From: Welwitschia mirabilis
Lineage: Eukaryota > Gnetophyta > Gnetopsida > Welwitschiales
NCBI GenBank assembly: GCA_051453625.1
Contig: JBOZIK010000001.1
Location: 127,244,556-127,302,697, forward strand
Direction: 5' to 3'
Length of the DNA: 58,142 nt
Below, piece by piece: positions 11,750-22,607 of the stretch (position 1 is the first letter of the stretch; each line of letters starts with the position of its first letter). The position numbers were made by a program, and so were the translations under genes. Below the pieces are notes generated by a model. The model made no database searches. It was given only the letters and a program-made list of their open reading frames with translations, and was not told where the DNA came from.

Positions 11750-12436
11750 AAGAATGGTACTAGGAATTTAAGTGTGATGTCAAATATCTATAGGTATTGA
11801 TTGTTATGTTATGCCCCTAAGTATGATGTTGATCCTTTAAGTGTAATGTCAGACCATCAAGTGTGACCTTAGATCCCTTATGTCGGTGTATGAAACAGGC
11901 GATGTCAGAGAGATGGTAGATGATTCTAGGGTTGCAAGTGATAAGTTTGACATCGAACACCCAAGTATGATGTCAGAAACTCAAGTGCAACATTGGCCAC
12001 TTAAGTGTGATGTTGGGCTTAAAGGGGTTTCTAAGTGTTGCATCAAGTTTAGTGAGATCAAGTATGATGTTGGCCTCTAAAGTGTGACATTGACATTCAC
12101 AGTGTAACATCGGCTTTCAAACTGCGATGTCAGCCTTCAAACTATGATGTAGACCTTTTAAGAGTGCAAGGTTAGCCTATAAAGTATGACATAAGCCTTC
12201 TAAGAGTGTAACATTAACCTTTTGGAAGTACAAAGTCAACCTTCTGGGAGTACGATGTGGCCTATGAAGTACAACGTTAGCTTTCAGGAGTGCACTACTA
12301 GCCTCTGAAGTGTGATATCAACCTTCTGGGAGTGTGATGTCAGCCTTCTAGAAGTGAAATGTTAGTCTTTAAACTATGACATCAGCCTTCTAAGACTATA
12401 ACGTCAGCCTGTAAAGTGTGACATTAGCCTTCAGTT
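11750..12436. repeat. Degenerate ~20-bp minisatellite inside Gypsy-2
   Basis: About 25-30 imperfect units follow one another with a consensus close to 'aagtgtgatgtcagccttc', sometimes lengthened by 'tgggag'. Early units (11770-12080) are more irregular and later ones (12080-12436) tighter. It lies between gag and the antisense gene-like cargo, in what should be the untranslated leader of Gypsy-2. The 66-codon ORF at 11880-12080 is a by-product of the repeat. Confidence 0.85.
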
Positions 12437-12759
12437 TACTTGTAGTTTAAGGCTTTGGTTTTTTGGAGGTTAACTAGAGTTGTTTGTATTTAACTAAGGT
12501 TTACTTAACCGAGGTTAACTTTATCATTTTAGGGTTAGGTTTAGACACTAGTCCACCAATATAAATAGCTTCATGGTCCTCTTTTGTCATGTGCCTTCAA
12601 AGTCAAATTAGTAATTCTTTTATTTATTCTTTTGTTTATCTTTTTATTCTTCTGTTTTTAGTTTAATTCTTTTTTATTTTTGTGTAGGTTCTTCCACAAC
12701 TTATTTTTACCTATAAATACAAGTTTCTTCTAGCATTTGTGAACATGCTTCTTCTACTC

Positions 12760-15060
12760 AATTTCAGATATGGCTTTTAGACTTTACCCTACCATTTTTT
12801 GGAGTTCATCCAATGTCAGGGCTAAAGAGTTGTAAATATAGTAATGTGATTTGGAGTAAGGGTTTTTCTAGATCTTCTCCTCTAATCTCCTAGATCTCTA
12901 TGGCTTTCTGATCTTCTGTCTTTATCATCCCATAGTTATTTTTATCTTGGATTTCTTATATTCATCCTTTAATTCATATTCTGATACCATTACCCACTCT
13001 TAGTATGGTTTAATTTAGATTTCGTAGGATAGTAGTAGGCTGGTATTTGGCATGAGTGAAGGAGATCATGTCCCTCTCAAAGTTTCTTATTTTAATGAAT
13101 ACTTCCATTAATTCTTAGAAAATTTCTTGGATGCTTTTCTATGTGTGTTAGAACCCAACACCATGAGATTTCTACTATCAACTTTATCACTCCATATTTT
13201 GCAGCTTGTGGAGAGCTAATTATTGGTAGGGCTTGTTTTCATGATCTGGTGAGTGAAATTCCCACATACATAATTTACTTATTTTCCTTTTTAACTACAG
13301 GAGTTTTTTTTGACTGGGCCTTGATTATCTGTTCTTCTACTCTTTTCTAGTTAACTCGCTTGAAGAGGAATGGTGATAGGGGCAAGTATTTCTGTGGCCA
13401 TATTTTATTAAGTTTATATTTTGCCTCTATGGGTTCAATATATCTACAATCGTTTAAGGCTAGTTCTATAGATTCTTCTTATGTTTTATCTTCTCATGAA
13501 ATTTCTTCTCAATCTTTATTACATTCTCTGTCTTTCTCATCTAGAGAGGGTGAAGGCTCTAGGAGTTATGATCTTGAATAGACATCTTAGGGAACTTTTT
13601 CTATTCAATATAAGGTATGGATTTTACTAAGGAATATTGTTGTTAAGTATATTTTTGATAACTCTTGCTTTTGACATTTGGTGTTTTGTAGATGAGTAAA
13701 GCTTCAGGATCTTATGACTCTTCTCGCCAAAAGTTTAACAAGGCTCCCATGAATCATTCTATGTTTATGGAATCAAAAGGTGAAAAGGATGCATCCCTTA
13801 GATTTTTTGGGCAACATCGATTCTATGGGATATTACCCTCCTACCATCTCTTTAGTGTCTTTCTCTCGCTTCTTTTTTTTGTCTTTTTTTTTTGACATAA
13901 GCATATTCTTATTTTTATTTCAGGTTCCTCATGTAGAGACTTTGATTAATAAGGACATAGATTTTACCCCATAACCTCTAGAAAATCTTTCTCTTAGGCA
14001 GCTAAGGGAGTAGTGCATTATTGTAAGTAAAATTTTTCCTTCTATCCCTTCCATTGGACTCTTCATTGATTTATTGTTTCCTTCTAGATCTTCAGGAGAA
14101 GAGGTACTTAATAATTTTGATACCTTAATGGATCAGGGGGATATGTTATATTCCATTCCCTATTTTTGGCTTCTAGGTCAAAGTCCTCTAGTTGTTTCCC
14201 CTTCTTCAGGACCTCCTCACCATCCACCTCTAGCTCCATAGTCTACTGGTAATGAATAGTACCAAGTTTTATATTACATAGATTAGCTTTTATTAATGAT
14301 GGAGACTTTGTACCCTAAGGTTAAGGAGTTAATGGACTAGATAGGGGGTTACCAATTCCTTTCCAGTCTTATGCATGCATAGGTCATGCATCCTTCATGC
14401 CTAGATGATGTCTACACCCATTGTTGATCTAAGGCAGCAGATATACCATGAGATTTTGAATATAGCCATTTTTCTCAATTCACTCCCCATTGTTCTCCAC
14501 AGCATGAATGGCCTGCACCACTTTGAGATTTCTACAACATGATGGATATGATGGAGTTCTTTTACTGTATGACTTATCATAAAATTGAAGAGCAAGAGTC
14601 TATGAGTGATTTCCTTCAGATGTTGGAAAATGAGGTGAAGAACATGCGTGTGTCAGAGAAGAAATCATGGGTAGATGCTTCACAGATGACTATAATAAAA
14701 GAGAGTTAGGATGACTTGTCTACTCATTTGGCAAAGAGTAAGATGATGATTCAGACATGTGCAGATTATCTGGTTATTACTATTAATGACATAAATGTGT
14801 TATATCATGATGGGAAGCTCTGAAAAGAACATCTATTGAGGACTTTGGTTACTTAAAATAAGCTTCATATAAAGCTCTATAAGTGGCCATACCCTATTAT
14901 TGGGGCAAATTTAGTGGCAGCTCTTCTTTGGTTGAAATCATCACCACGGTGATTCCTACACAACCTACTAGGATGGAAGTAGATCTAGGTGACAGAAGCC
15001 TTCCATTCCAAGTACAGATGGTTACAACCTAGTCACTTTCTTGATGAAGGATCTTCTTCC
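12760..15060 (+). pseudogene. Intron-containing gene-like cargo, antisense to Gypsy-2
   Basis: I do not recognise the family. Several plus-strand exon-like blocks are joined by intron-like spacers with proper borders: 13249-13300 (gtgagtg...actacag, short), 13615-13691 (gtatgg...ttttgtag), about 13854-13923 (ends ttatttcag) and 14023-14087 (gtaagta...ccttctag), each with a T-rich 3' tract. Coding-like pieces include 'TPYFAACGELIIGRACFHDL', 'DRGKYFCGHILLSLYFAS', 'MSKASGSYDSSRQKFNKAPM', 'LNNFDTLMDQGDMLYSIPYF' and, at 14560-14830, a Glu/Lys/Met/Asn-rich stretch that looks coiled-coil. The style (hydrophobic N-terminal domain, proline-serine linker, coiled coil) recalls plant mobile-domain or other transposon-linked proteins, but that is only an impression. 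A frame break follows the first intron and several stops occur, so it is a pseudogene. It may be captured host sequence or an extra element ORF. Confidence 0.55.
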
Positions 15061-15249
15061 TCCTCAACAGTGATGTTTTCTTTTCCCTCGTCAAGGTGTC
15101 ATGCATCCTATTTTTATTGGTATCTTATTTTCTTTGATCATCATATTCCTATTCTTTAATGTACTATTTGGTCTTTTGAATGTTTAATTTATAAGTTGAG
15201 TTTCTTCCTTGTTTTTATTTCTTTAAGTAGTAGTTTACTACGTGCTATT

Positions 15250-15262
15250 GGCTCTGATACCA
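15250..15262 (-). other. Perfect tRNA-iMet primer-binding site of Gypsy-2
   Basis: The plus strand reads ggctctgatacca, the exact complement of the plant iMet PBS TGGTATCAGAGCC, two bases inside the 5' LTR. It fixes the element's orientation as minus. Confidence 0.97.
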
Positions 15263-15264
15263 AA

Positions 15265-15674
15265 TGTAATGTCTCATGTTACTATTTCTAGATCATTTTA
15301 CTTAAAAAGAAACATATAAAATAATATACTAGGAACCAAAGAATTAACAAGAAACAATTTAGTAAAAATAGGCTTTTATTATTGATATAAGTAGATTACA
15401 TTCCACATCATTAGCAAACAGTCTTGGACTAGTAGTTATAGGTAAAAACATAGACTATAACCTTAGTCCCCCACTTGGAACCCTTGAGGATTAGCCAACA
15501 TTATCGTTGGTTACATCCACCTAGTCTATCCAACCCCACCTAATGCCATAGGCTTACAATACATAATGAAGGGACACATCTTTACATATTTGGACCCATA
15601 CGTATTTCTTGTTAAACATGCTTTATTAGAACTTAATACACATCATTATGCAATACTGATTTTGGAATATTATT
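15265..15674 (-). repeat. 5' LTR of Gypsy-2
   Basis: This repeats 6700-7091, starting TGTAATGTCTC on the plus strand. It ends ...gaatattatt where the other LTR ends ...acattaca, so the terminal CA has decayed to TT; the end is set by LTR alignment and by the target duplication gcatg at 15675. Confidence 0.92.
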
Positions 15675-16370
15675 GCATGTATTCTATATAATCCTAAGAG
15701 TTAGGAAGAGTACCTACCATTAGTAAAATTTTCATATAATAATAGTTATTAAAGTTCAATTCAAATGGCTCCATTTGAAGCACTATATGTAAAAAGTGTA
15801 AAGCATCCATTTTATGGATATAACCTAAAGGAAGATTAATTATAAAGCTAAAATCTTACAAGAAATAAAAAGTAAAATAAGGATCATTAAGGATAGATTT
15901 ACAAGAGAAATAAATAGATAAAAGATGTATGTAGATTATCAAAGAATAAATCTTGAGTTCAAAATAGTTGATCATGTATTTTCTAAATTGTTACTAATGA
16001 GATTGGTAATGAAAAAAGTTAAGAAATTAAAATTAGCTCCTTGATTCATTGGATCATTTAAAATAATAAAAAGCATTTTACCTATTACATGTACATTTTC
16101 TTTATCTCCTCAAGTATTTCACATGTATGATGTTTTGCATTTAAGTATGTTAAGAGAGTATATTGCAGATTCTTCTCATATGTTAAATTGATCTCATATT
16201 TAGATTGAATCAATTTGTTCAACTATGAAGGACCTAGAATCAGTGCTATACTAATGAACTATCAATTTACAAAATAGGGAGATCCATCAAGTAAAGATAA
16301 AATGTAGTAATCATAATGTTGAGATGAAACTACATGGGAGCTAGAGCAAATAATGAAAAATTAATACCCA
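15675..16370 (+). pseudogene. Gypsy-1 integrase C-terminal part, resumed after Gypsy-2
   Basis: Joining 6699 to the base after the duplicated gcatg restores the reading 'KAC' plus 'ILYNPKS', which is uninterrupted integrase. It continues with 'YLPLVKFSYNNSY.SSIQMAPFEALY' near 15710-15790, 'KLKLAP.FIGSFKI' near 16030, 'VFHMYDVLHLSMLREYI.DSSH' near 16115-16180, and near 16290-16360 'NHNVE' then 'TWELE.IMKN.YP', the chromodomain-like end of this lineage. Stops and frame shifts make it a pseudogene. Confidence 0.9.
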
Positions 16371-17374
16371 AATGTTTTCAAATCTCATAATATGTGGTTA
16401 GGTATTCTTAAACTCTTTATGTAACTGGGGAAGGATGTCATATCCTATACTTTTTAATCCTTAATTACTTGGATATTAAGTATATTAATCTTTTAATTAG
16501 ATAATGAATTACACTCTTCTTTAAAGGCCTTATTAAAATAAGATGGTATTTTAAATTAATCTTAGCTTGTAATTCTTATAATTCACCATGAAAATGATAA
16601 TAATTATGTTATAAGGTTTTTATAAGAAAAGCTATCTAAAAATTAGATAAACTCATGATCTGAACTTAAAATCACATGATAAAACTAATAAATTAAAAAT
16701 CTCAAAAGGACATTATAATAAATTTTACATCTTGTTTACTCATTTAAATTCTTGGTAAATGTGTTAGGTATACTATATTATGAATATACATTTTCCTTCT
16801 ATGTTATGTGATTAATAGACTTTATGCATTATAAAATCAATGAGCATATTAATAAGAACATGCATTCTTACCTAGAATCAAGAATGATAAATAAGTAGAT
16901 TTACTCTACCATAACTTTTATCTTCTTAAGATGTGTAAGGGCATTGGTTCATAGTATATTTATTGTTGTTCATTAGAATTGAAGGGTTTTCTCATTATGC
17001 TACATGAAAATTTTGAGACTTGTGCATTTATGCATATAATGCATGTCTTGAATGAATTAAAATTACTTATGAGCCTATGAAGGATTAAGAAGGAGATAGC
17101 ATGAGGAAATGGTGCATGTAATTAATCTTACTAATTAAAGCAATAAAATTACTTACTCTAGTTAGATGAATGGTCATAAATATGATTTCTCTTTTTGTAC
17201 TCTAATGTTACTTATTACTCATCCCGCTTATCAATGCTAAATCATATGATCTTGAGCTGAGCACCTTTGGTTTTTTTGTATATACACATTTTCTTGTCTT
17301 GTTAGAAAAGAGAAACTTTTCATTTTTTTCCTATAAGTGCATTTCCTTCTCTCTTTGTCTCATTTTCTTTCTTA
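16371..17374 (+). other. Gypsy-1 3' non-coding region, no gene seen
   Basis: AT-rich sequence after the end of pol. It holds no LTR copy, so the 3' LTR of Gypsy-1 is not here; it ends at the first CACTA terminus. A T/C-rich tract precedes the insertion point. Confidence 0.6.
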
Positions 17375-17700
17375 TACTACAAGAAATATAGGCTTTTAAA
17401 ATTCCTTAAAGGACAATAAAAAATGCCTTAAAGGCTTTTAATATTTTCTTCACAAAAAGCTTTAAAAAGAATCACCTTAAAAGCTAAGCTTTTAAGGTGT
17501 TTCTAAGGCAGTTGATTAAAAATGCCTTAAAATATCTTTTAAGGCATTTGTTTCATAAAATGTCACAAAATGCTTTTGATGTGTTTATCTAATAAAATGC
17601 ATCAAAAAGGATTTATTCTTTTGAGAAGTTTTATTAGATAAACACCTCAAAAGCCTTTTGCAGTATTTTATGAAACAAATGCCTTAAAAGCTATAACTAT
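17375..17700 (+). repeat. CACTA left terminus with subterminal repeats (outer copy)
   Basis: After the 13-bp CACTA-type end, the stretch carries a dense, two-orientation array of short words such as 'ttaaggcattt' and 'aaatgccttaaaag', some forming inverted pairs (for example the arms around 17590-17690 with 'ttatctaataaaatgc' and 'ttttattagataaac'). Subterminal arrays are where the CACTA DNA-binding protein (TNPA/TNP1 class) docks. Confidence 0.85.
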
Positions 17701-18880
17701 TGAAAAAAATTAAATACACAATAGTACAAAATGTTTCCTTCAAAATTGACAATCTGTAATCATAATGGTTGCACTAAACTATCGAAATGGTTTATTTAGA
17801 TAAGCAAAAGCTAATGTTTTTAGTACTATGATAGAGTTGAGTTTTATATACAAGTAAAAATCCTATGAGTTCTTATACTTATGTTGAGATCCTCAAAACC
17901 CTACTAGAACATACCATTGATTTCACCTGCATTTAGTCCATTCTACTAAAAACCCATCAGTCTCTTTAGGGATATGGCTTTACCCACATAAGAGAGATAA
18001 TAAGAATCTCAGTTATTTGTCTAACATGCTTTATGCATCAAAAGAAAAATACATAATTAGCCAAAAGCATTGAAAAATTTAAATCCACTAAGATTGAGTA
18101 TAAAAACTCAAAACCTTAATTTATGAACAAAGCACATGAATGTAGCATAATGCTCATAAAAAGGAATAAAAAGTTTATCATTAAGCATGACACCTAAGAA
18201 ATGGACTCCACGTAACTCAGAATTAGCATCTATTTACAATTATAATTTCAACATCTTACTCTAAAGAAAACAAATACTAATCACAAATATTTTCAAAAGA
18301 CTACAATATTATCTAATGATGTCCCTGAAATAGAGGATGCATCTGGGCTCCCATTTGGGCTTCTTTCACATCCTTTTAATTCCAAATTCTATTCTTTCTC
18401 TACAAAGGGCCTAATTGCATGGCTAAATAGAGACACTTGACTCTAGTAAGAGCAATATCATTATTTAGACATTTTACTCTAGTTCATAATGAGGAACTCA
18501 ATAAATTCATGCATAATTATGAAGTTTTCATTTATTTTTATTTTGTGGTGGTGGTACTAAATTCTAAAATCATTTTGAAACCTTTATTTTCATTTATTCC
18601 TCCATCACCCATCTACATCTAGCTATAACATAACATTCAATCCTTGCAAAATGTGTATTTGTTAGTATACACATTTTACATTTAGATAATGAAAGCTAAT
18701 TTGCATTGATTATTTAATAAGAAATGGGAAATCACCAAGGTAAAGCACTCTTAGAGACTTAATTTATAGAACTATATCCCCCCATTTCCCCTAAAAATGT
18801 TTACATTAATGAAGGTCCATTAGCTTCAAAGTTGGAAGAAGATAAAATTTTTATACCAGTGCAGTCAGATTCTCACTTTT
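17701..18880. other. CACTA left-arm interior, no gene identified
   Basis: AT-rich filler. On the minus strand 18370-18480 an open stretch reads 'ALTRVKCLYLAMQLGP', which could be a captured exon but has no recognised family; the 61-codon plus ORF at 18437 overlaps it and is likely its shadow. Confidence 0.4.
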
Positions 18881-18889
18881 TAATAAAGT

Positions 18890-19050
18890 TAAAACTTTAA
18901 AGAAGATAACATTTTAACTTCATGTGATAGTTGTTTTACATTTTTGCAATCTCTGGATCTAGCATCTCTAGAGCCAAAAGATTACAAAAATTTTGCAAAA
19001 GCTCTTACAACCCTTCATATTAGTATAATACTAATGACTTTAATGGAATA
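18890..19050 (-). pseudogene. Exon-like fragment, unidentified
   Basis: The minus strand gives 'LLQNFCNLLALEMLDPEIAKM' in one frame and 'VKQLSHEVKMLSSLK' in another. Both look more like real coding sequence than their surroundings; the second recalls the kinase N-lobe helix of plant MAPKKKs, but only weakly. A gene-capture origin is an inference. Confidence 0.25.
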
Positions 19051-19289
19051 CATCTTCCAAAACTATTGGAAAGTTGTTTTAGTAGTGCATAATGGATAAT
19101 CCACTTTCTATTTAAATGTGATGGAGAGCGAAACTCATTTGAAAACTCAATGAATGATGAAATTTCATGAATTCACAGCTCTCTATAAGATTTCATGCTT
19201 TATATCACTCCTTGAGGCATTTTTTTAAAATGTCTTCTTTATAAAAAATAACACAAAATTCCCCAAGAATACTACTATTTGATAATACA

Positions 19290-19400
19290 TGAGAAAGTAT
19301 TCTCACAACATCCTAATGCCAAACAAAATCTCTTCATGATGGTACCATCTCCATAGAATATCAATATATTCCATGTAAATTCTTGTGATATATTTCTCAG
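19290..19400 (-). pseudogene. Exon-like fragment, unidentified
   Basis: About 35 codons are open on the minus strand, including 'GTDAEKYITRIYMEYIDILW'. It is compositionally protein-like with no stop, but no family was recognised and no clear splice borders were assigned. Confidence 0.25.
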
Positions 19401-21233
19401 CATCAGTTCCTCTAAAACTAATATCATGTATTCATTAAACTTTATAGCTAATGCACACTTTAATTATCTACATGTCCATCAATGGGCTTAACAGGAAAGA
19501 ACATTTTCTAAGAATGTAACTACATGAAATGTATTACTAAAAAAGAAATACTAAGCACAACTAAATCAATATTCAAGCAGTTAATCAATCATAATGATTT
19601 AATGCATATTATCTAGTGGCTAGAAACTTATACTCTTTTCAAGACAAGACTATAAAGTGGATATGGTTACAACATTTCATAATATTAAAAAGATAAGGAT
19701 CATATCTTTAGTGAACTTAACTATTATTTGTAGGGCCCCTGCATAAATAAAAAGTTAATTAATATATCTTTAAAGAAATGTTGTGTCCATAACTCAAAAA
19801 TGATTTCTATTTTATAAGTCAAATTATCACACATTTCAAACTATCAGAGAAAAATATGAGAACCAATCACTAGGCAAACACACAATTATTCTTACTGTGT
19901 AAAGTAAATACCTGAGGCGACCATCTATAGGTTAAGGAGCATGAATTATCTTAGCCCCACGTGAATTCCCCAAGGCCTATTGCAAAACATAAAGCATCAT
20001 TGCACATAATTTTAAGTAATAACTTATTGCCTAAATTCTTTTTTATAAGAGAATTAACAATATAATAAATAGTTATTGATTTAAGAAATGGTAAACCATA
20101 ATAACTTTCTGCTTTTAAATATCTCTTGTATCATGCTTAATTGCAAAAAAAATAAGATATCTATTCGAAGTAAAATAAAAGCTGAAAGATGGATAGATAT
20201 TAATATTTGATCTTTTATAAACAAATGGAGATCAAACACTTTTATATAGTCTAATGGATATATAAGAATACATTGACATGAGGTGCAATAGAATTAACAA
20301 TCATCTCTAATAAAAAAATTGTTATTTTTCTTATTCTTAAACATTCAAATATGTAATTACTAATAAAAATATTAAGCATTACCTACAATTATCATCAAAT
20401 TCCATAGAACTTTTAAATCAATAATGTTCCTTTAGCAATACCAAAAGAATAGATTCCATAGAAATTAAGATGCAAAAGTCTACCCAAAAAGATGAAAGGT
20501 AGGATTGATTCCACAAAAGAAGTGGGGTGTTTTTTTGATTGGGAAGTTAGGGGTGGGAAGGTTGAATAATTTGTTTGCTTCCTCATTTCCTTATATTTTT
20601 AGCAAAGTACAACTAGTAAGATGATTTTGAAAATGGTAGTCATTACAAACTCTTTACTTAACACAGTAGCACATTAGTTACCCTTTTTTGATTTGATAAC
20701 ATTTTAATAGATCCCTTCATTTGAAGATATTTTACAATTAATAAGTCATTAGCTTCATATCGACTCCAATCATTAAAATATTTTTCTAAAGAATAATATA
20801 TGTCATTTACATGAAGTTGTAAATTTGAGGATGCAAAATAGTAGGCATTACATACAGAAGATATTTATAATGAAATACTCTTTAAATCTACTAGGAAGTT
20901 GTAAAGCTATGAATAGGTTGTTTTGATTTGAATGTTTATACTAACTTTCATCTCATATATTATTATAGAGTATAGAGCTAGAAAGAAAAAATCATTATTC
21001 ATTGAACTTCATATGCATACTTAAAAATGAATACAAAATAATTATTTCTTCTACCAATAATGTATCTAAAACTTTGTAACTAGTTTAAATAGTTTCATTA
21101 TTTTTTGAAAAGAAAAGGATTGCATTCTGATGTCCCTTCCATAATTTGTAATAATACAAATATGGAGAAAATAGTATATCTATATGTGAAAAATGCAAGG
21201 TTTAGAAAAGAGTGAAAAATGCTCTTAAAATAT

Positions 21234-21337
21234 CTTGAGTGTCACAGAACCCAGAAAGATGGTTTTAACAAATATAGGAAGCCTCAAAGCATTCAATACC
21301 ACTTCTTTAAGCTACAAATCTATTAACACAACATCAC
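21234..21337 (-). pseudogene. Captured exon resembling plant VPS13 N-terminal region
   Basis: On the minus strand a 104-bp exon starts after a T-rich tract ending 'ctttgtag'. It encodes G-D-V-V-L, then L-K...L-N-A-L-R-L-P...V-K...F-L-G-S-V-T-L-K, with one internal stop (TAG for CAG). This is the pattern of the second exon of VPS13/chorein lipid-transfer proteins, where 'GDVELTNMQLKPEALNALKLP' and 'FLGSVKLKVPW' are typical. The exon length and phase fit, and the expected donor after CTCAAG is decayed (AT for GT). Because intron borders persist, it came from genomic DNA rather than cDNA. No neighbouring VPS13 exon was found in the arm. Confidence 0.65.
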
Positions 21338-21604
21338 CTACAAAGATGTCAAGAATGAAATACAAATAAGATATAGAGTCATTAAATAAGAAAGTGAGAG
21401 GAAAGGAAGAGACTTTCATGTGCTGAGTATTCAAGTCTATTGATATACAAATCATACCTATCATAGTGATGCTTATTTAAAAAAAATAGATAATTATAAT
21501 AAGTTTCTTATAATTAATTAAATGGAAGGGAGGAAAAGTAAAATGTTTTAGCTCCAAGACCAAACATAGTTTATAAACAAATAGAAATACTCATCTTGAA
21601 AAGT

Positions 21605-21735
21605 CATGGACATTTTCTTCCCCGCCAAAATCAAGATGAGGTCCAATATTCTCTATTTTTAATAATATTCTAACAAGTGATATGGAGCCTCTTCCTTCAT
21701 GCATCCTTGTAATTAGATGCTCCAACCTATATATA
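21605..21735 (-). pseudogene. Exon-like open segment upstream of the VPS13-like exon
   Basis: After 'tatatatag' on the minus strand, about 44 codons stay open: 'LEHLITRMHEGRGSISLVRI' then 'ENIGPHLDFGGEENVHDFSR', followed by TGA. It is more GC-rich than its surroundings and looks like the last coding exon of a gene. I do not recognise it, and it does not match the VPS13 first exon as I know it. Confidence 0.45.
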
Positions 21736-22607
21736 AAACATCAGCTAACATGTAAAAACATAAAAGAGCCAATAAAAATTAAAAATAGGAAAAATAAAGT
21801 ATGCTTGCACTCTGTGAAAGCCTTTAATATGTTTTTTAGAGTAAGTTACATAAGGAGATAATGTACCTCCATACAGGCAACAAAAGGGAAAAATAAAATG
21901 GTATTCCATACATATATAAAATAAGTGTATTCATACTTATAGTATGTCCATCATCTAACTAGGTACTTAAAATTTTCCTTCAAATCAACAACCAACATTT
22001 ATGTAATAAATTTCTATAATTACTAGATTTCATTAATTTTGGATGCAACATTGGTAAATAAAATTTTTAAAAACAACCTTCAAAGTGGAACATTGGGTTC
22101 ATCAACACCTACAAGTTACATTTGTGAACAAAATAAGTGCATCTATGGCAAAAAAAGGTCAATCTTCACATTCAACAATTATGCAAGACACAAGTCTTGC
22201 ATGGTTTTAATGTTTTAGAAATTCTAAAAAATCAAATAAAATATTAAATGATTATAATATATTTTCTTGATTAAGATTTAATGCCATTAATCCCAACATT
22301 AGCAAGAGTCATTGCAAAACTTATCTTGTAAAATAACTTAGCATTAGAAATTACAATAACTTCTAATTTAACTTTGTAAGCATGGTCACCAAGTCATGCA
22401 TGATGAACTGATGATGTAGGGTTATTCGAAAGTATTCTTTCAATAGCTATAGTATTACATTAACCATCCTTTAGAATCCATTTTTTATTTAATAATGANN
22501 NNNNNNNNNNNNNNNNNNNNNNNNNNNNNNNNNNNNNNNNNNNNNNNNNNNNNNNNNNNNNNNNNNNNNNNNNNNNNNNNNNNNNNNNNNNNNNNNNNAT
22601 ATTTAAT

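Larger units (their letters stand above)
6700..15674 (-). mobile_element. Gypsy-2, nested Ty3/gypsy LTR retrotransposon
   Basis: This is a structurally complete element of 8975 bp on the minus strand, inserted into the integrase of Gypsy-1. It has a 3' LTR at 6700-7091, polypurine tract, integrase, RNase H, RT, protease and gag in minus-strand order, then a cargo region, a perfect PBS and the 5' LTR at 15265-15674. Its coding blocks keep longer open stretches and the protease D-S-G-A, so it is younger than its host element. The GPY/F-type integrase tail suggests a chromovirus-like lineage, though no chromodomain was clearly identified. The extra 3.5 kb between PBS and gag is unusual. Confidence 0.93.

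Noticed and set aside
11880-12080. Plus-strand 66-codon ORF
   Set aside because: It is translated minisatellite; repeats of this length stay open by chance.
15250-15262. tRNA-like sequence
   Set aside because: It is only the 13-nt primer-binding complement to tRNA-iMet; no tRNA fold surrounds it.
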